Positions 61,816 through 64,000 of a stretch of DNA of 64,000 nt are shown one piece after another. The stretch lies in NCBI GenBank assembly GCA_905221085.1, contig CAJNBT010000001.1, positions 248,001 to 312,000 on the forward strand, written 5' to 3'. The position numbers and the translations under genes were made by a program. Each line of letters begins with the position of its first letter. Positions within the stretch are counted from its first letter, which is position 1. The notes under the pieces are model-generated. The model saw only the letters and a list, made by a program, of their open reading frames with translations. It was not told the DNA's origin and did no database searches. The stretch is from a bacterium (GTDB taxonomy: Bacteria; Bacillota; Bacilli; Lactobacillales; Streptococcaceae).

Positions 61816-64000
61816 ATTGTTGTAATACTTTTCTTGGTTTGGTACCTTCAGCTGGACCAATGACACCTGCCATCTCAAGTTCTTCCATGAGGCGGGTCGC
61901 ACGGTTAAATCCAACTGATAAACGACGCTGAATCATGGATGCGCTGGCTTTCTGGGTCTCAATGACTAGAGCCTTGGCTTCTTCAAAAAGCGGATCTCCA
62001 CCAGATTCACCATCTGAAAATTCTCCTTCATTTTCAGAAACCTCACCTGGATCAAAGCTCTCATCGTAGTCTGCATCTGCCTGAGCCTTGATATAGTTTA
62101 CGATGCGTTCGACATCATCATCCGAGATAAAGGAGCCTTGAAGACGAACTGGATGATTTTCATCAATCGGTTTAAAGAGCATGTCTCCTCGACCAAGTAG
62201 TTTCTCAGCTCCATTTTCATCTAAAATAGTACGGGAGTCTGTCCCTGATGATACCGCAAAAGCCACTCGAGAAGGAACATTGGCCTTGATTAAACCAGAG
62301 ATGACATCAACGGATGGACGCTGAGTTGCAAGAATCATGTGGATACCTGCAGCCCGCGCCTTCTGTCCGAGACGAATGATAGCATCTTCCACTTCCTTGC
62401 TGGCCACCATCATGAGGTCAGCCAACTCATCCACAATCACGACAATGAGCGGTAGCGGAATCTGCTTGTACTCAGACTGAGCATTGAACTCTTCTACCTT
62501 GGCATTAAAACCTGCAATGTTACGAACTCCCACCTTGGCAAAGAGTTCATAACGATTTTCCATTTCATCCACAACCTTTTGCAGAGCCTTGCTAGCCTTG
62601 CGTGGATTGGTCACGACTGGAATCAAGAGATGGGGAATATCATTGTAAACAGATAACTCAACCATCTTGGGATCGACCATCATAAATTTAACTTGGTCTG
62701 GTCTCGCTTTCATGAGAATGCTAGCAATAATACCGTTAACTGCTACTGACTTCCCTGATCCCGTTGAACCTGCGACTAGCAAGTGGGGCATTTTAGAAAG
62801 GTCAAAAGCTCTTGCGGTTCCATTAACAGCCTTCCCTAAAGGAATTTCCAAGAGATTTTCTGCTTTCGTTTGAGATTGTTCCCAAAGTTCACGGAAAGAC
62901 ACAGTGGCAATCTCAGAGTTAGGCACCTCAATTCCGACAAGGGATTTCCCAGGGATTGGTGCTTCGATTCGGACATCCTTGGCCGCCAAAGCTAGAGCGA
63001 GGTCATCTGCGAGATTGGAAATGCGGTTAACCCTTACACCAACGGCCGGCTTGACTTCATACTTGGTCACTGATGGCCCAATTTCAGCCCGTTCAACTGT
63101 TACCTTGATACCAAAGCTAGCAAAGGTTTCTTCTAGGATTTTGATGTTTTCACGAACGATTTTCTTCTCTTTAGACTGGTCTTTTGGTTTATCTGGGGCA
63201 AAGAGTTGTAAGCTTGGAAGTTTGTATTCGAGGGCTTCCTTAGCTGAAAAATCGACCTGAACATCTTCATCATCAGAGCCATCTTCCTGTTCAGGGAATT
63301 CAAGTTCAGCTTGAGGCAGGATGATTTCTGGTTCCACCCACTCCTCTTCTGGAATAGGTGGAAGACCCTGAACAGCTTCCTCTGTCAAAATTTCGCCTGT
63401 TTCCATATCAACAGGAGGCAAATCGAGTAAGGCTTTTTCAGCTTCTTCTTGTTCTAATCTAGCCTCTTCCTCAGCCTTTTGGCGAGCTTTTTCTTCTTGT
63501 TTGACAAAGCGTTCCTCTTTTCGACGCTCATGCCCTTCCCGCCATTTGGCAAATCCTCTACTGAAAAATTCAGCAACATCATAAACAGACCAAGAGCTGA
63601 CGAGGAGAGCCCCCACTAAAATCAAGATAACTCCAATAAAGTAAGTACCGATATTTGAAAAAAGAAAGGCGGTTGGCATATAAAGAGCGACCCCAATTAA
63701 GCCCCCTCCAGCAAAACTGGTCGTTCGAAAACCAGTCAAATCCGTCACAACCTGAGCCATGGTTCCTTTTAAGACCGACTTATCCAAACCATATTGCCAA
63801 ACTAAGTAGGCCTCAAAAATCAAGAGCAAACCAGCAAATATGGTGAAAAAGCCAGATAAGAGTCCTTCCTGTTTTCGTATCCACTTGAAAAAGAAGAGAT
63901 AGATCAAGAGGGCAAGTATTGCTAGATAAGCTAGACTACCCACCAGCAAGCGAATTAAATTGTAAAGGGTTATACCTGCAGCCCCTAATTTGAAGGCTGC
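61814..64000 (-). CDS. ftsK: DNA translocase FtsK/SpoIIIE, N-terminus beyond the window
   Basis: 728 codons are present; the frame stays open to base 64000 (preceding the first internal Leu it reads [17 protein letters not shown]), so the start lies outside. Four N-terminal membrane helices (to about 150), a charged Glu/Lys linker, the motor with [13 protein letters not shown]alker A and [10 protein letters not shown], and the C-terminal gamma winged helix ending [14 protein letters not shown]. Moves chromosomal DNA at the division septum toward dif. Confidence 0.97.
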   Translation of the reverse strand, partial: AAFKLGAAGITLYNLIRLLVGSLAYLAILALLIYLFFFKWIRKQEGLLSGFFTIFAGLLLIFEAYLVWQYGLDKSVLKGTMAQVVTDLTGFRTTSFAGGGLIGVALYMPTAFLFSNIGTYFIGVILILVGALLVSSWSVYDVAEFFSRGFAKWREGHERRKEERFVKQEEKARQKAEEEARLEQEEAEKALLDLPPVDMETGEILTEEAVQGLPPIPEEEWVEPEIILPQAELEFPEQEDGSDDEDVQVDFSAKEALEYKLPSLQLFAPDKPKDQSKEKKIVRENIKILEETFASFGIKVTVERAEIGPSVTKYEVKPAVGVRVNRISNLADDLALALAAKDVRIEAPIPGKSLVGIEVPNSEIATVSFRELWEQSQTKAENLLEIPLGKAVNGTARAFDLSKMPHLLVAGSTGSGKSVAVNGIIASILMKARPDQVKFMMVDPKMVELSVYNDIPHLLIPVVTNPRKASKALQKVVDEMENRYELFAKVGVRNIAGFNAKVEEFNAQSEYKQIPLPLIVVIVDELADLMMVASKEVEDAIIRLGQKARAAGIHMILATQRPSVDVISGLIKANVPSRVAFAVSSGTDSRTILDENGAEKLLGRGDMLFKPIDENHPVRLQGSFISDDDVERIVNYIKAQADADYDESFDPGEVSENEGEFSDGESGGDPLFEEAKALVIETQKASASMIQRRLSVGFNRATRLMEELEMAGVIGPAEGTKPRKVLQQ

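Overview
The window is a chromosomal segment of a mitis-group Streptococcus (S. mitis / S. oralis / S. infantis type, close to S. pneumoniae). The evidence is four BOX repeats with the characteristic boxA and boxC ends, the cell-division and chromosome proteins MacP and RocS, a CppA homologue, an IS1381-like transposase fragment, and an F-type ATPase whose subunit c resembles the pneumococcal one but differs at several positions. The exact species is inference. Almost everything is housekeeping DNA; genes are dense and mostly on the minus strand.

Layout. 1-3276: pyrimidine operon pyrR-pyrB-carA(-carB beyond the edge) behind a PyrR attenuator, then DUF177-nth. 3277-3916: non-coding, with a BOX element and a candidate small RNA. 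3917-9244: ABC-F ATPase, lemA-htpX, rsmG, and uraA behind a second PyrR attenuator. 9244-14026: BOX, ylxM-ffh, DUF1934, an HD-domain gene with an apparently leaderless promoter, and a Cof-type HAD phosphatase. 14081-18001: a 3.9-kb AT-rich island lodged in the 3' end of tRNA-Arg(CCT), bounded by near-perfect 20-bp repeats and carrying integrase arm-type repeats but no integrase. It holds a three-gene ABC-2 exporter, a decayed leader gene and an orphan RelB/DinJ-type antitoxin. 18059-22656: rplS, a crcB pair with chorismate mutase, flavodoxin, the c-di-AMP pathway phosphodiesterase, rpmE2, a chimeric IS30/IS1381 transposase remnant, and ybaB.

22729-33450: membrane GDPD, exonuclease, rocS, mtnN, macP, nudix, glmU (all minus), then GH25, the DUF368 C55-P carrier, ybaK, a histidine phosphatase and lysS (all plus). 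33619-38274: a polar amino-acid ABC transporter, then an AI-2E permease and TPR protein. 38392-41557: an AliA-type oligopeptide-binding lipoprotein and a lactonase-type beta-propeller. 41601-47927: the complete atpEBFHAGDC operon with a promoter and a cre-like box. 48242-54777: U32 peptidase, guaA, a GntR regulator, an EamA permease, a beta-lactamase-fold hydrolase and cppA. 54902-64000: aquaglyceroporin, an ATP-grasp ligase with two esterases, thiI with its cysteine desulfurase, a small membrane protein, and ftsK running off the right edge.

The most interesting non-routine signals are the integrase-less tRNA island with duplicated arm-site blocks, the candidate small RNA at about 3550-3638, two genes predicted to be transcribed without a leader, the in-frame fusion of two unrelated transposase fragments, and an endonuclease III lacking half of its iron-sulfur ligands. 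No convincing wholly new multi-gene system was found.
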